From contig NZ_LT700212.1 in NCBI RefSeq assembly GCF_900155435.1, forward strand, positions 1,261,857 to 1,325,856: a stretch of 64,000 nucleotides of DNA, written 5' to 3'. The translations under genes were made by a program, and so were the position numbers. The stretch comes from Actinomyces provencensis. Its GTDB lineage: Bacteria > Actinomycetota > Actinomycetes > Actinomycetales > Actinomycetaceae. This document shows, piece by piece, positions 36,657 to 46,694 of the stretch (position 1 is its first letter; each line of letters starts with the position of its first letter). The notes beneath the pieces are model-generated. The model saw only the letters and a list, made by a program, of their open reading frames with translations, searched no databases and was not told the DNA's origin.

Positions 36657-38119
36657 TCCCCCGTCCCCTCCTCCTGGCGCCACTCCTCCAACGCGTCCTG
36701 GGCCGTCGTCGTGATCGATCCTGCGCCCATGGTCACCAGGATCCCGCCCGGACCCGTGAGACGGGCGCCGAGACGTGCGGCCTCGTGCATGTCGTGCACC
36801 AGGTGCGATCCGGGCAGGTGTGCGGTGATGAGCGAGGAGTCCACACCGTCGACGGGGTCCTCCCGCGAGGCGTAGATATCCGTGACGACCACCGTGTCCG
36901 CAGCCGAGAGCGCGCGGGCGAAGCGGTCCGAGAAGGCCCGGGTGCGGGAGAACAGGTGGGGCTGGAAGACCACGGTCACCGGTCCCTCCCCCGCCACCAC
37001 CCGCGCCTCGGCGAGGGCGGCGGCCACCTCGGTGGGGTGGTGGGCGTAGTCGTCGAAGACCCTGCGGTCCCCGACCTGTCCGCGCAGCTGGAAGCGACGC
37101 TCCGCACCGCGGAAGGCACCCAGTGCACGGGCCATCGCCACCGGGTCCACGCCCAGCTCCACGCCCACTGTCCAGGCGCCCGCTGCGTTCACGATGTTCT
37201 GCCATCCCGGCACGCCCAGGGACAGGTCCACCACGGTGTCCCCTTCCACCAGACGCGCCGTGGAGCCGTCCGCGTGCTCCACGACGTCCTCGATGCGCAC
37301 GTCGGGGGCCTCGGGGCACAGGTCGGGCCGCCCGTAGGTCAGCACCCGCCGTCCCTGACCGCGCGCGGTGGCTGCGAGGCGCGAGGCCCCCCGGTCCTCG
37401 GCGCAGCACACGAGGAGGCCCCCCTCGACCAGGCGTTCGACGAAGTCGACGAAGACCTGTTCGAAGGCCTCCTGCGTGCGGTAGTGGTCGAGGTGGTCGG
37501 GCTCCACATTGGTGACCAGTTCGACGCTGGGGGTGTAGTTGAGGAAGGACCCGTCCGACTCGTCGGCCTCGGCGACGAAGATGTCGCCCCCGCCCAGGTG
37601 CGCTCCGGTCCCGAACTCGGGGAGGACCCCGCCGATGGCCGCAGAGGGGTCCAGACCCACGGCCCGGAGGGCCAGGGCGAGCATGGCCGACGTCGTGGTC
37701 TTGCCGTGGGCACCTGCCACGGCCACGAACCGCATGCCCGCGGCAGCCAGGGCCAGTGCCTGGGAGCGGTGGATCACCCGCTGTCCGCGCGAGCGCGCCG
37801 CGGCGAGTTCGACATTCGAGTCACGGATCGCGCTGGAGACCACGACCACGGCGTCGGGGGGCACATTGGCCGGATCGTGGCCGACGTGGACCCGGATGCC
37901 CAGGCCCCGCAGGTGGTCCATCACCGCGGAGTCGGCCCGGTCGGAACCGGAGACCTCCAGTCCGCGGTCGGCGAGGAGCTCGGCGACCACGGACATTCCC
38001 GCACCCCCGATCCCGATGAAGTGGAACGCGGGTGCACCCCTCTCGGCGGCGCCCGCGCCGGTGGTGTCCTCGCGGAGGGTGTCCCCTCCTGCGGTCGTGC
38101 CGGTGTGGTCAGTGGTCAT
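36653..38119 (-). CDS. murC: UDP-N-acetylmuramate-L-alanine ligase
   Basis: Adds L-alanine to UDP-MurNAc, the first peptide step of wall precursor synthesis. The 488-residue protein has the nucleotide fold HFIGIGGAGMSVVAELL near residue 35, the ATP loop GAHGKTTTSAM, AEADESDGSFL and the C-terminal ligase domain with FDDYAHHPTEV. Start ATG 38119 overlaps murG by 11 nt. Confidence 0.97.
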   Translation of the reverse strand: MTTDHTGTTAGGDTLREDTTGAGAAERGAPAFHFIGIGGAGMSVVAELLADRGLEVSGSDRADSAVMDHLRGLGIRVHVGHDPANVPPDAVVVVSSAIRDSNVELAAARSRGQRVIHRSQALALAAAGMRFVAVAGAHGKTTTSAMLALALRAVGLDPSAAIGGVLPEFGTGAHLGGGDIFVAEADESDGSFLNYTPSVELVTNVEPDHLDHYRTQEAFEQVFVDFVERLVEGGLLVCCAEDRGASRLAATARGQGRRVLTYGRPDLCPEAPDVRIEDVVEHADGSTARLVEGDTVVDLSLGVPGWQNIVNAAGAWTVGVELGVDPVAMARALGAFRGAERRFQLRGQVGDRRVFDDYAHHPTEVAAALAEARVVAGEGPVTVVFQPHLFSRTRAFSDRFARALSAADTVVVTDIYASREDPVDGVDSSLITAHLPGSHLVHDMHEAARLGARLTGPGGILVTMGAGSITTTAQDALEEWRQEEGTGE

Positions 38120-39269
38120 TGCCGTGGTCCTTCCCCTTGCCCGTGTGCGGCTCCCCGGCCCCCACCTGTGCGAGGACCAGGTCTGCCAGCGCCTCGGCCC
38201 CGTCGGTGCGCGCATGCTCCCGGGAGGCGCGACCCATCCGCGCCAACTCGTCCGAGACGAGCAGGGGCAGGAGCTGGGTGCGTGCCACCTCCGGTGTGAA
38301 GTCGTGGTCGGCCACCAGGCGTGCTCCCCCGGTGGCGACGTGGTCGGCGGCGTTGAGGCGCTGCTCCCCGTTGCCGATGGGCAGGGGGACGTAGAAGGCC
38401 GGCAGTCCCAGGGCCGTCAGCTCCGCCACCGTCCCCGCACCCGAGCGGCACACGACGAGGTCGGCCACGGCGAGCGCGTCCTCCATGGTCGTCAGGTAGT
38501 CCAGGACCTTCCACCGCCCCGCCACACCGGCACGCTCGACGGCACTCCTGACGGGGGCGTCCTTGCCCCGCCCGGTGAGGTGGAGGACCTGGGTGCCCTC
38601 GGGCAGTTCGCCGGCGACCTCCGTCATGACCTCATTGAGGTGCTGGGCACCCAACGACCCACCGGTGATGACCAGGGTGCGCAGCCCGGGATCGAGACCG
38701 AGGCGCGCGGCGGCGGCCCGGCGCGCCTCGACGCGCCCGCCCTCGGAGCCCCGGATCGCCGCCAGGTCCGCGATGGCGGGGCGCAGCGGGAGACCCGTGA
38801 CCACCGTGCGCCCCCGCGCCGCGCGTAGCGGGGTGGAGGGGAAGGTCAGCGCCACGACAGCCGCGTGCCGGGCGCCGAGCCTGTTGGCCAGGCCGGGTCG
38901 GGCGTTCTGCTCCTGGACGATGACGGGCAGTCCGAGGGTGCGCGCGGCCCTGTAGGCGGGTGTCGAGACGTAGCCGCCGAAGCCGACGAGCGCGTCCGCC
39001 CCCTCCATGGCGGCACGTGCCTCCCGCACCGCCTCGTGCATCCGCATCGGCAGGGTCAGCAGCGACACACTGGGACGCCGCGGCAGGGGCACCTTCGGGA
39101 TGGTCACCAGGTGGTACCCGGCAGCGGGCACGAGGTCGGACTCCAGCCCCTGGGAGGTCCCCAGCACGACGATCGTGCATCCCCTGGCACGCAGGGCGTC
39201 GGCGGTGGCCAGCAGCGGGTTGACGTGACCGGCGGTGCCCCCACCTGCCAGGACGATGGTCGGACTCAT
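38109..39269 (-). CDS. murG: UDP-GlcNAc:lipid I N-acetylglucosaminyltransferase
   Basis: Membrane-associated glycosyltransferase that turns lipid I into lipid II. The GGGTAGHVNP loop opens the protein, with VGFGGYVSTP, QEQNARPGLANR, VITGGSLGAQHLNE and CRSGAGTVAELTALGLP as further motifs. It is 386 residues, normal length. ATGA overlap with ftsW shows coupling. Confidence 0.97.
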   Translation of the reverse strand: MSPTIVLAGGGTAGHVNPLLATADALRARGCTIVVLGTSQGLESDLVPAAGYHLVTIPKVPLPRRPSVSLLTLPMRMHEAVREARAAMEGADALVGFGGYVSTPAYRAARTLGLPVIVQEQNARPGLANRLGARHAAVVALTFPSTPLRAARGRTVVTGLPLRPAIADLAAIRGSEGGRVEARRAAAARLGLDPGLRTLVITGGSLGAQHLNEVMTEVAGELPEGTQVLHLTGRGKDAPVRSAVERAGVAGRWKVLDYLTTMEDALAVADLVVCRSGAGTVAELTALGLPAFYVPLPIGNGEQRLNAADHVATGGARLVADHDFTPEVARTQLLPLLVSDELARMGRASREHARTDGAEALADLVLAQVGAGEPHTGKGKDHGNDH

Positions 39270-40567
39270 GGGCGCACCTCGGAGGTCGGACGGGTGATGT
39301 GTCGGTCTGGACGTGGGGCACGGGCCGCGCCGCGGCGTCTGGGGGCGCGGCGTGGATCGCGCCCGGCGGAGGCCTCGTCGGGGCGCCCGAACATCCACAT
39401 CCCGGCCTGGCCGCGGGCGAAGGAGGCGACCATCCCCACCGCGGCAGCGGTGAAGAGGAGCGAGGAACCGCCGTAGGACACCAGCGGGAGCGGTACACCG
39501 ATCACCGGTCCCAGGCCCGTGACCGAGAAGACGTTGATGATCCCCTGGGACGCGATCCAGGCCGCCACCCCACCCGAGACGACCCGCGCATAGGCGGAGG
39601 TGTGGTTCTGGCAGATGCGCACCATGCCCCACACCAGGAGTCCCAGGCAGACGAGCACCGTGCAGGTGCCCAGCAGCCCGAGCTCCTCCCCGATGATCGC
39701 CAGGATGAAGTCCGTGTGGGCGGCGGGCAGGTAGTTCCACTTCTCCCGCGAGGCACCGGGGCCCAGGCCCGTCCACCCACCGGATCCCAACGCCCACAGC
39801 GCGTGGTCGGTCTGGGTGGGTGCGGACGTGGAGGGGGCCGTGCCGAGGCCCGGGATCACCTGCTTGACGCGGGCGAGCCGGGTGGGGTTCTGGAAGACGA
39901 GGAAGACGACCGCGGGGACCGCGACCAGCCCCATCGCGCCGAACCACTTGCCGGGAAGACCTGCGACCCACAGGGCGCCCAGGGCACAGGCCGCCATGAC
40001 GATGGCAGTCCCGAGATCGTGGCCGAACATGACGGCGACGAGGGCGAGGACCACGGGGATGCCGGCGGTGACCAGCATCTGGCGCCAGTCGTCGACCCGG
40101 GCACCGGGACGGGTGAGTGCCCGTCCGAGGAAGAGGGCGAGGGCGAGTTTGAGGAACTCCGAGGGCTGGACGAGGACGGGGACGCCCGGGATGTGCACCC
40201 AGTTGGTGTTCCCTCCCTCGGTGGCGCCCAGGGGGGTCAGCACCAGGCTCTGGAAGACGAGGGCGGCGACGAAAACGCCCACCGACGCACGCCACCAGAC
40301 GCGTTCGGGCACCATCTGTGCCGCAGCGGCCACGAGGAGCGCCACGACGATGATGGCGAGGGGGCGCAGGAAGGCGAGGTAGGGGTCCTCTCCCTTGGCG
40401 ATGTTCGTCACCGCCGAGGCGGAGAAACCCATGAGGAGGCCGAACACGGTGAGGATCAGGGCGGGGATGACGACGAGGTAGTAGGTGACCACCGGTGAGG
40501 GCGCAGTCGCCCCGCGTTCCCCGGAACCGAAGCGGACCCTGGGCAGGCTCCGCCACCACGTCGTCAC
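39266..40567 (-). CDS. ftsW: Septal peptidoglycan polymerase FtsW
   Basis: SEDS-family lipid II polymerase working with FtsI. The protein has about ten hydrophobic segments and the SEDS markers VQPSEFLKLALALFLG, MFGHDLGTAIVM and PLPLVSYGGSS. GTG 40567 is chosen because it overlaps the murD stop as GTGA, like the other junctions of this cluster; a GTG 15 nt upstream is also possible. The last 40 residues are a basic, Arg/Pro-rich cytoplasmic tail. Confidence 0.95.
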   Translation of the reverse strand: MTTWWRSLPRVRFGSGERGATAPSPVVTYYLVVIPALILTVFGLLMGFSASAVTNIAKGEDPYLAFLRPLAIIVVALLVAAAAQMVPERVWWRASVGVFVAALVFQSLVLTPLGATEGGNTNWVHIPGVPVLVQPSEFLKLALALFLGRALTRPGARVDDWRQMLVTAGIPVVLALVAVMFGHDLGTAIVMAACALGALWVAGLPGKWFGAMGLVAVPAVVFLVFQNPTRLARVKQVIPGLGTAPSTSAPTQTDHALWALGSGGWTGLGPGASREKWNYLPAAHTDFILAIIGEELGLLGTCTVLVCLGLLVWGMVRICQNHTSAYARVVSGGVAAWIASQGIINVFSVTGLGPVIGVPLPLVSYGGSSLLFTAAAVGMVASFARGQAGMWMFGRPDEASAGRDPRRAPRRRGAARAPRPDRHITRPTSEVRP

Positions 40568-42006
40568 GGCCGCGGTCCCCACTGGGCGTCGAGTCGGTGC
40601 ACGGCGTCGACGAAGGCGTCGCCGCGCTGGCCGTAGTTGTCGAACTGGTCCCAGGAGGCGCAGGCCGGCGCGAGCACGACGGTGTCGCCGGGGCGCGAGA
40701 GTCCCACGGCCTCGTTGACGACGGAGAACATCCAGTCCGGGTGCCCGTCCACCTCGACCACGGGGACCGCCGGCGCCTCGCTCGCGAGCACGTCGCGCAG
40801 CTCCGTGCGGTCGGCGCCGATGAGCACCACCCCGCGCAGGCCGGGGGCGACGCTGCGCACCAGTTCGTGGAAGTCCTGTCCCTTCGCGTCCCCGCCGGCC
40901 ACCCAGATGGCCGTGCCGGGACGGATACCCGCCAGGGAGGCCGCAGCCGCGTGGGCATTGGTCGCCTTGGAGTCGTCGATCCAGGTCAGGTCCGCCACCT
41001 CGCCGATGATCGCGCGCCGGTGGGCAGCGGGGTGGAAGGCGAGCAGGCCCTCCGCCACGTGCTCGGGCGCGACACCGTGGGCGCGTGCGAGCGCGGAGGC
41101 GGCCAGCGCGTCCGAGACGACGGCAGGTGAGGGTTGGTCACCGGTGATGTGGCGCAGGTCCGCCAGGTCGGCCAGGTGCAGTGCCTCCTTGTGGCGGGTG
41201 GGCAGGAAGGCACGGTCGACGATCGTGCCCTCGACCAGGCCCACCTGGGAGATCGCGGGCACACCCAGGGTCGTGCCGATGGCGCGTGCCCCCTCGATGA
41301 CGTCGGCCTCCTCCACCATGCGCTCGACGAGGGCGTCGGCAGCCGGGTACACGCAGGCGATCCGGGTGTTGTGGTAGACCCTCGCCTTGGCCGCGGCATA
41401 GGCCTGCGCCGACCCGTGCCAGTCGATGTGGTCCTCGTCGACGTTGAGGCACACCGAGGCCTCCGGGCAGACGCTGGACGTCGTGGCCAGCTGGAAGCTG
41501 GAGAGCTCGACGGCGAACACCGTCGCATCGGAGTCGATGGCGCGGGTGATCGGGGTGCCGATGTTCCCGACCTCCAGGGCGTCCTCCCCGGCGGCGCGCA
41601 GGATGGCGCCGAGCATGCCGACGGTGGTGGTCTTGCCGTTGGTGCCGGTGACCGTCAGCCACGGGCGACCGGCGTGGGGACCCTCCTCCTGGAGGTGCCA
41701 GGCGAGTTCGACCTCGCCCCAGAGGGGGATCCCGGCCGCGGCGACCCCACGCCACACGGCTGTGTGGGGGGCGATGCCGGGCGAGAGGACCACGAGGCCG
41801 GGCGACTCGGCGAGGACCGCCCTCGCGAGCTCCTCGTCGTCGGGGATGACGCGGAGGTCGACGTCGGCGAGCTCGGGGTCGCTCGGGGCGACCTGGGGAC
41901 GCTGGTCGAAGGCGATGACGTGGTGTCCCCGGGACACCAGTGCTCCGGCCGCTCCGCGTCCGGAACGACCCCATCCGATGACTGCGACTGGTTCGGTGAT
42001 GTTCAC
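40564..42006 (-). CDS. murD: UDP-N-acetylmuramoyl-L-alanine-D-glutamate ligase
   Basis: Adds D-glutamate to the wall precursor. Motifs: N-terminal [18 protein letters not shown] loop TGTNGKTTTVGML, VELSSFQL, NVDEDHIDWHG and the C-terminal WIDDSKATNAHA. 480 residues; GTG start overlaps the mraY stop as GTGA. Confidence 0.97.
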   Translation of the reverse strand: MNITEPVAVIGWGRSGRGAAGALVSRGHHVIAFDQRPQVAPSDPELADVDLRVIPDDEELARAVLAESPGLVVLSPGIAPHTAVWRGVAAAGIPLWGEVELAWHLQEEGPHAGRPWLTVTGTNGKTTTVGMLGAILRAAGEDALEVGNIGTPITRAIDSDATVFAVELSSFQLATTSSVCPEASVCLNVDEDHIDWHGSAQAYAAAKARVYHNTRIACVYPAADALVERMVEEADVIEGARAIGTTLGVPAISQVGLVEGTIVDRAFLPTRHKEALHLADLADLRHITGDQPSPAVVSDALAASALARAHGVAPEHVAEGLLAFHPAAHRRAIIGEVADLTWIDDSKATNAHAAAASLAGIRPGTAIWVAGGDAKGQDFHELVRSVAPGLRGVVLIGADRTELRDVLASEAPAVPVVEVDGHPDWMFSVVNEAVGLSRPGDTVVLAPACASWDQFDNYGQRGDAFVDAVHRLDAQWGPRP

Positions 42007-43088
42007 AGGTGTGATGCCCACTCCGCGTAGAAGAGCCCGACGCCGGTGATCGCGAAGAGCGCGGCGATCAACCAGAACCGGACGACGATGGTGATCTCCT
42101 TCCACCCCTTCAGTTCGAAGTGGTGGTGGAGCGGGGCCATGCGGAAGACGCGCTTGTGCGTGGCCTTGAAGACCCCGATCTGGATGACGTCGGACATCGT
42201 GATCACCACGAACATCCCGCCGATGACGACCGCGATGAACTCCGTGTTGGTGAGGATGGTGAGGCCCGCGAAGGCACCGCCCAGGGCCAGTGAACCCGTG
42301 TCGCCCATGAAGATCTGGGCCGGTGACGCGTTCCACCAGAGGAAGCCCGCCAGGGCCCCGACGACGCCTGCGGAGAAGATCGCGAGGCCCAGCGGGTCAC
42401 GGGTCGGGTAGCAGGCGGCGACGTTGACGGTGGACCCCCAGCAGGACTGGATGTTCTGGAACACCGTGATCATCGTGTAGGCGCCGAAGACGAAGATCGA
42501 GCAGCCCGTGGCGAGACCGTCCAGACCGTCCGTGAGGTTGACCGCGTTGGACCAGGCGGCGACGAGGAAGTTCGCCCAGAGGACGAAGAGCACGGCGCCG
42601 ACACCCACGCCCGCGAAGGCCAGGCTCGCCACGGTGGGACGGAAGACCGAGATCTCCATGAACCCCGGGGTGACCCCGTGGCGGTCCGGACGCAGGAGCG
42701 CACCGGCCGCGAAGAGGGAACCGACCAGGAGCTGACCGACGATCTTCGCACCCGGGTGGAGGCCGAGCGACCTCTCCTTGCGGATCTTGATGCCGTCGTC
42801 GAGGAGGCCGATGGCCCCGAGTCCGACGAAGAGGAAGACGAGCAGCGTCGAGGACCAGTCCGGGGTGGACCCGATGGCCAGGTACCCCACCAGCCAGGCC
42901 ACCACTGCGGCGAGGATGAACACGACCCCGCCCATGGTCGGTGTGCCGCGCTTGGCGAGGTGCTGGGTGGGTCCGTCCTGCCGGATGAACTGCCCGAAGT
43001 GGTGGGCGACGAGGAAGCGTATGAAGACGGGCGTGAGGCCCATGGAGAGCACGAGGCCCACCGCGAAGGAGACGATGACTCCGATCAC
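42003..43088 (-). CDS. mraY: Phospho-N-acetylmuramoyl-pentapeptide transferase
   Basis: Polytopic membrane enzyme that links the precursor to undecaprenyl phosphate, forming lipid I. The 361-residue protein has about ten hydrophobic segments and the family motifs GTPTMGGVVF, NLTDGLDGLATG, the MGDTGSLALGG loop with catalytic Asp, and LHHHFELKGW near the C-terminus. It begins with GTG overlapping the murF stop. Confidence 0.97.
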   Translation of the reverse strand: MIGVIVSFAVGLVLSMGLTPVFIRFLVAHHFGQFIRQDGPTQHLAKRGTPTMGGVVFILAAVVAWLVGYLAIGSTPDWSSTLLVFLFVGLGAIGLLDDGIKIRKERSLGLHPGAKIVGQLLVGSLFAAGALLRPDRHGVTPGFMEISVFRPTVASLAFAGVGVGAVLFVLWANFLVAAWSNAVNLTDGLDGLATGCSIFVFGAYTMITVFQNIQSCWGSTVNVAACYPTRDPLGLAIFSAGVVGALAGFLWWNASPAQIFMGDTGSLALGGAFAGLTILTNTEFIAVVIGGMFVVITMSDVIQIGVFKATHKRVFRMAPLHHHFELKGWKEITIVVRFWLIAALFAITGVGLFYAEWASHL

Positions 43089-44485
43089 TGCGGGTCCCCC
43101 TGTCCTGTCAGGGCATCAGCCGTGCGCCACACACCCGAGTCGTTCGATCCCTTCACCAGGACCACGTCACCGTCGTGCAGGACACCCCGCACCAGGGCGG
43201 TGGCCTCCTCCGCGGTCGCAGCGTGCTCGGTGACTGCGTGGCCGGCCAGGGGCTCCAGCAGTGCGCCCGCCCCCTGCCCGACGGCGACGACCACGTCCGT
43301 GCCGAGGCTCGCGGCGAACTCACCGACCTGGCGGTGCAGGGCCGGGGAGGTGTCCCCGAGCTCGAGCATCTCACCCAGGACCGCGACGGTGCGGCGCCCG
43401 TGGGCCAGGGAGGCCAGCGCCTCGAGCGCCGCCCGCACGGAGTCGGGGTTGGCGTTGTAGGCATCGTCGATGACCGTCACCGGGTGCCCGTCGACCCGGA
43501 CCTCCGAGACCGCCATGCGGTGGGGGGACAGGGCGGTCGCCCCGCTCAAGGACTCCGCGATGTCGGCGGTGCCCAGGCCGAGGACGCGGCACACGGTGGC
43601 GGCGGCCAGGGCGTTGTGGACGTGGTGGGCGCCCACCAGCCCGAGGTCGACGTGGGCCCGACCCTCGCCGGTCACCAGGGTGAAGGAGGGGTGGTCGTCC
43701 GCGTCGACGCTGATGTCCAGGGCGTGGACGTCCGCCGGGACGCCCTCGTCGACGGAGAAGCGCACGACAGGACCCTTCGCGTGCGACCCCATGGCGGAGA
43801 CCAGGTCGTCGTCGGCGTTGAGGACCGTGGTCGCTCCCGGGACCTCCCCGTCGACCAGCTCGACCTTGGCGCGGGCGAGGCCCTCGCGGGACCCGAAGCC
43901 ACCCAGGTGCGCGCTGCCGACCCGGAGCTCGACGGCGACGTCAGGGGCGGCGATGCCGGTGAGGTAGGTGAGGTTGCCGGGAGCCGATGCCCCCATCTCC
44001 AGGACCAGGTAGCGCGTGGAGAGGTCCGCCCTGAGCACGGTCAGGGGTGTCCCTACCTCGTTGTTGAAGGAGCGCAGGGGTGCGACGGTCGGTGCGTGCG
44101 CAGCGAGGACCTGGGCGAGGAGGTCCTTCGTGGTGGTCTTCCCGACCGAACCGGTGATGGCGACGACGGTGATCCCGGTGCGGGAACGCAGGTCCTCGAG
44201 GTGGGCGTGCGCGAGGTCCCCCAGGGCCCGCGTGGAGTCACCCACCACCACCTGGGTGAGGTCTGCTCCGTCGACGGGGTGCTCGACGAGGGCACAGACG
44301 GCACCGGCCTCGGCAGCAGCACGCGTGAAGGCATGCCCGTCCGTGGTCTCGCCGCGGCGGGCCACGTAGAGGGATCCGGGGAGCGCCTCACGTGAGTCGG
44401 TCACCACGGGACCCGTGACCTCCACGTCCGGGCCGACCAGTCGTCCTGAGACGGCACTGGCAACCCAACTGGCGTGCCTGTCCAT
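43085..44485 (-). CDS. murF: UDP-MurNAc-tripeptide D-alanyl-D-alanine ligase
   Basis: Attaches D-Ala-D-Ala to complete the pentapeptide. The ATP loop GSVGKTTTKDLL, LEMGASAPGNL and DDAYNANPDSVRAALE are diagnostic. Length 466. ATG 44485 is preceded by GGAGGGAGG. The gene directly follows ftsI; murE, which normally lies between them, is missing. Confidence 0.97.
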   Translation of the reverse strand: MDRHASWVASAVSGRLVGPDVEVTGPVVTDSREALPGSLYVARRGETTDGHAFTRAAAEAGAVCALVEHPVDGADLTQVVVGDSTRALGDLAHAHLEDLRSRTGITVVAITGSVGKTTTKDLLAQVLAAHAPTVAPLRSFNNEVGTPLTVLRADLSTRYLVLEMGASAPGNLTYLTGIAAPDVAVELRVGSAHLGGFGSREGLARAKVELVDGEVPGATTVLNADDDLVSAMGSHAKGPVVRFSVDEGVPADVHALDISVDADDHPSFTLVTGEGRAHVDLGLVGAHHVHNALAAATVCRVLGLGTADIAESLSGATALSPHRMAVSEVRVDGHPVTVIDDAYNANPDSVRAALEALASLAHGRRTVAVLGEMLELGDTSPALHRQVGEFAASLGTDVVVAVGQGAGALLEPLAGHAVTEHAATAEEATALVRGVLHDGDVVLVKGSNDSGVWRTADALTGQGDPQ

Positions 44486-44532
44486 CGTCCTCCCTCCGGG
44501 AACCACGGGGGTCCCCTGTCCTGCCTCCACCG

Positions 44533-46302
44533 TCACTCCCCGGGGGTGTTCGGGTAGAGGTCCGCGGCCCCTGTCGAGGCCGGGATTCCGAGGTTGCGCA
44601 CGGCCTGCGTGACGACCTCGCCGAAGAGTGGTGCCGCCGAGTCCGACGACAGCCATCCGACCTTGGGATTGTAGAGCACCACGGCCACGGCCAGCCGAGG
44701 CGCGTCGGCCGGGACGATGCCTGCGACCGTGGACACAGTTCCACCCGTGATCTCCGCCGTTCCGGTCTTCACGGCGAGGCGGTAGCCGTCCACCTTCGCC
44801 ATCTGTCCGGTCCCCTCATCGGTGTCGACGGTGGACTCCATCATGCGCAGCAGGTGGGAGGCCGTTTCCGAGGACATGGCCTGGACGGGTTCCACGGCGT
44901 CGGGCTGGTGGACCGTGCCATCGGCCAGGGTCCAGGACTCGACGAGCCTCGGTGGCATGCGCACGCCCCCGTTGCCGATGGTCGCCATGAGCCCGGCCTC
45001 CTGCAGGGCGGTCATCATGTAGGACTGGCCGAACATCGAGACGTAGCGGTCGCGTCCCACCCACAGGTCCGGGGTGCGCACGAGCCCCGCGGACTCACCC
45101 GCCAGCTCGATGCCGGTGGTCTCCCCCAGGCCCAGTGCCCGCATCATGTCGTAGCGGTCCTGGTCCGTGACGGTCTCCCCGACCAGGACGGTCCCGGTGT
45201 TGGAGGACTCGGCCAGGATGCCGGTCGTGGTCATCTTCTGGGTCTCGTGCTCGTGGAAGTCCGTGATCGGAAGTGTCTCCCCGGGGATGTCCAGGGCGTA
45301 GGGCACCGTGAACACCGACGTGGGGGTGACCGTCCCCTTCTCCAGGGCGGTCGCCATGGTGACGACCTTGCCCACGGACCCGGGCTCGAAGGCGTACTGC
45401 ACCGAGCGCACCGTCTGGGGGGCCGCATTGTCCGGTGACACGGAGTCGGAGTCGGCCATGACCAGGACCTGCCCGGTGGCGACATCCGTGATGACCACTG
45501 CACCCCAGTCCGCCTGGTGCTGCTGCACGCGGGCGTCGAGGACCTCCTGGACGCTGTGCTGGAGGTCTGCGTGGAGGGTGGTGGTCACCGTGGCGCCGTC
45601 CTCGGGCTCCTGGGTCGTCTGCTTGCCCCCCGGCATGACGGCCCCGTTGGGAGCGATCTCGAAGGCCTCCTTGCCCGGGGTCCCCTGGAGCAGGTCGTCA
45701 AAGGTCGCCTCCAGACCGGAGCTGCCCGTCCCCTCCTCGTTCACGGTCCCGATCAGGGGGGCGGCGGTGTTGTCATTGGGGTACTCACGTTGGAAGACGG
45801 ACTCCCATTCGACCCCGTAGATGCCGAGCTCCCGGATCTTGCGGTAGGTGACGGCGTCGACGTTCTTCTTGAGGTACACGTAGGTGCCGTCGCCGATCAT
45901 CCGCCCGCCCAGTTCGACGGGGTCCATCCCCAGCAGCGGTGCCAGCTGGCGTGCGGCCTCGGCGGGGCCCTTGCCCACCAGGACCGACCGCGTCGTGCCG
46001 TCGGCCTGCTCCTGGTCCTCGTAGTGGCGCCACTTGCGCACGTTCACCTGGTTGATGGCGATGTGGTAGGTCTGCACCGAGTCCGCCAGCACCAGTCCGG
46101 TGGCATCCATGATGGACCCCCGCTTGGCGGCGACCTCGGAGACCGAGGTGCGCACCGTCTGACCCTGCTCCGCCAGGGACGGACCCCGGACGATCTGGAC
46201 ATAGAACAGGCGTGTCACGCACAGGACGAGCAGCAGCGTGGAGATCACCAGGATCCAGCGGGCACGTCGTGCCGAGGTCATGCCGGCTCCCCCTCTGCTC
46301 AT
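44533..46302 (-). CDS. ftsI: Penicillin-binding protein FtsI (class B transpeptidase)
   Basis: Septal transpeptidase that cross-links peptidoglycan with FtsW. A single hydrophobic anchor lies at about residues 15-35, then the pedestal domain, then the transpeptidase domain with the active serine in EPGSVGKVV (SxxK), SSN and KTGTAE. 589 residues. ATG 46302 overlaps the ftsL stop as ATGA; a second ATG at 46281 has a better ribosome binding site (GGGGGAG) and may be the true start. Confidence 0.96.
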   Translation of the reverse strand: MSRGGAGMTSARRARWILVISTLLLVLCVTRLFYVQIVRGPSLAEQGQTVRTSVSEVAAKRGSIMDATGLVLADSVQTYHIAINQVNVRKWRHYEDQEQADGTTRSVLVGKGPAEAARQLAPLLGMDPVELGGRMIGDGTYVYLKKNVDAVTYRKIRELGIYGVEWESVFQREYPNDNTAAPLIGTVNEEGTGSSGLEATFDDLLQGTPGKEAFEIAPNGAVMPGGKQTTQEPEDGATVTTTLHADLQHSVQEVLDARVQQHQADWGAVVITDVATGQVLVMADSDSVSPDNAAPQTVRSVQYAFEPGSVGKVVTMATALEKGTVTPTSVFTVPYALDIPGETLPITDFHEHETQKMTTTGILAESSNTGTVLVGETVTDQDRYDMMRALGLGETTGIELAGESAGLVRTPDLWVGRDRYVSMFGQSYMMTALQEAGLMATIGNGGVRMPPRLVESWTLADGTVHQPDAVEPVQAMSSETASHLLRMMESTVDTDEGTGQMAKVDGYRLAVKTGTAEITGGTVSTVAGIVPADAPRLAVAVVLYNPKVGWLSSDSAAPLFGEVVTQAVRNLGIPASTGAADLYPNTPGE

Positions 46303-46694
46303 TGTGCCGGTTGTCCGCCCTCGACACTACCGCCCGAGAGGGAGATGAAGCCGGTGGCACCCGCGGGCACCATTCCCTGGGCGCGCGCCGCCTTCTCCAG
46401 GGAGATGGGCGAGGCGATCTCCTGGAGCTGGGTCTGGAGCGTCCAGGACTGCGCCTCCAGGGCGTTGAGCTTGAGCTGCTGGTCGCGGATCGCGAAGGAG
46501 GTCTCCGCCATCTGCGTGTTGATGACCATGGGCGCGATGATCGCCGCCACCAGCACGAGGAGGGCGACGAGGACCAGCGGCACGAGGGAACGGCGGGGGT
46601 CCCGCCCCTCCACGACGCGGAGGTCGGGGCGGGTGGTCTCACGGAGGCGTTCCGGCCTGGAGGCGGGTCGGGTCCGTGCAGCAGCTGTGCTCAT
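46299..46694 (-). CDS. ftsL: FtsL-like cell division protein
   Basis: Bitopic septal protein of 131 residues: basic cytoplasmic N-terminus of about 35 residues, one hydrophobic helix (SLVPLVLVALLVLVAAIIAP), and a leucine-zipper-like coiled coil (QQLKLNALEAQSWTLQTQL) outside. Position between rsmH and ftsI is the classic ftsL locus. Sequence similarity within this family is always low, so the name rests mainly on layout and position. Confidence 0.87.
   Translation of the reverse strand: MSTAAARTRPASRPERLRETTRPDLRVVEGRDPRRSLVPLVLVALLVLVAAIIAPMVINTQMAETSFAIRDQQLKLNALEAQSWTLQTQLQEIASPISLEKAARAQGMVPAGATGFISLSGGSVEGGQPAQ

Noticed and set aside
40568-40582. Earlier GTG start for ftsW
   Set aside because: It lacks the GTGA overlap seen at most neighbouring junctions; kept only as an alternative.
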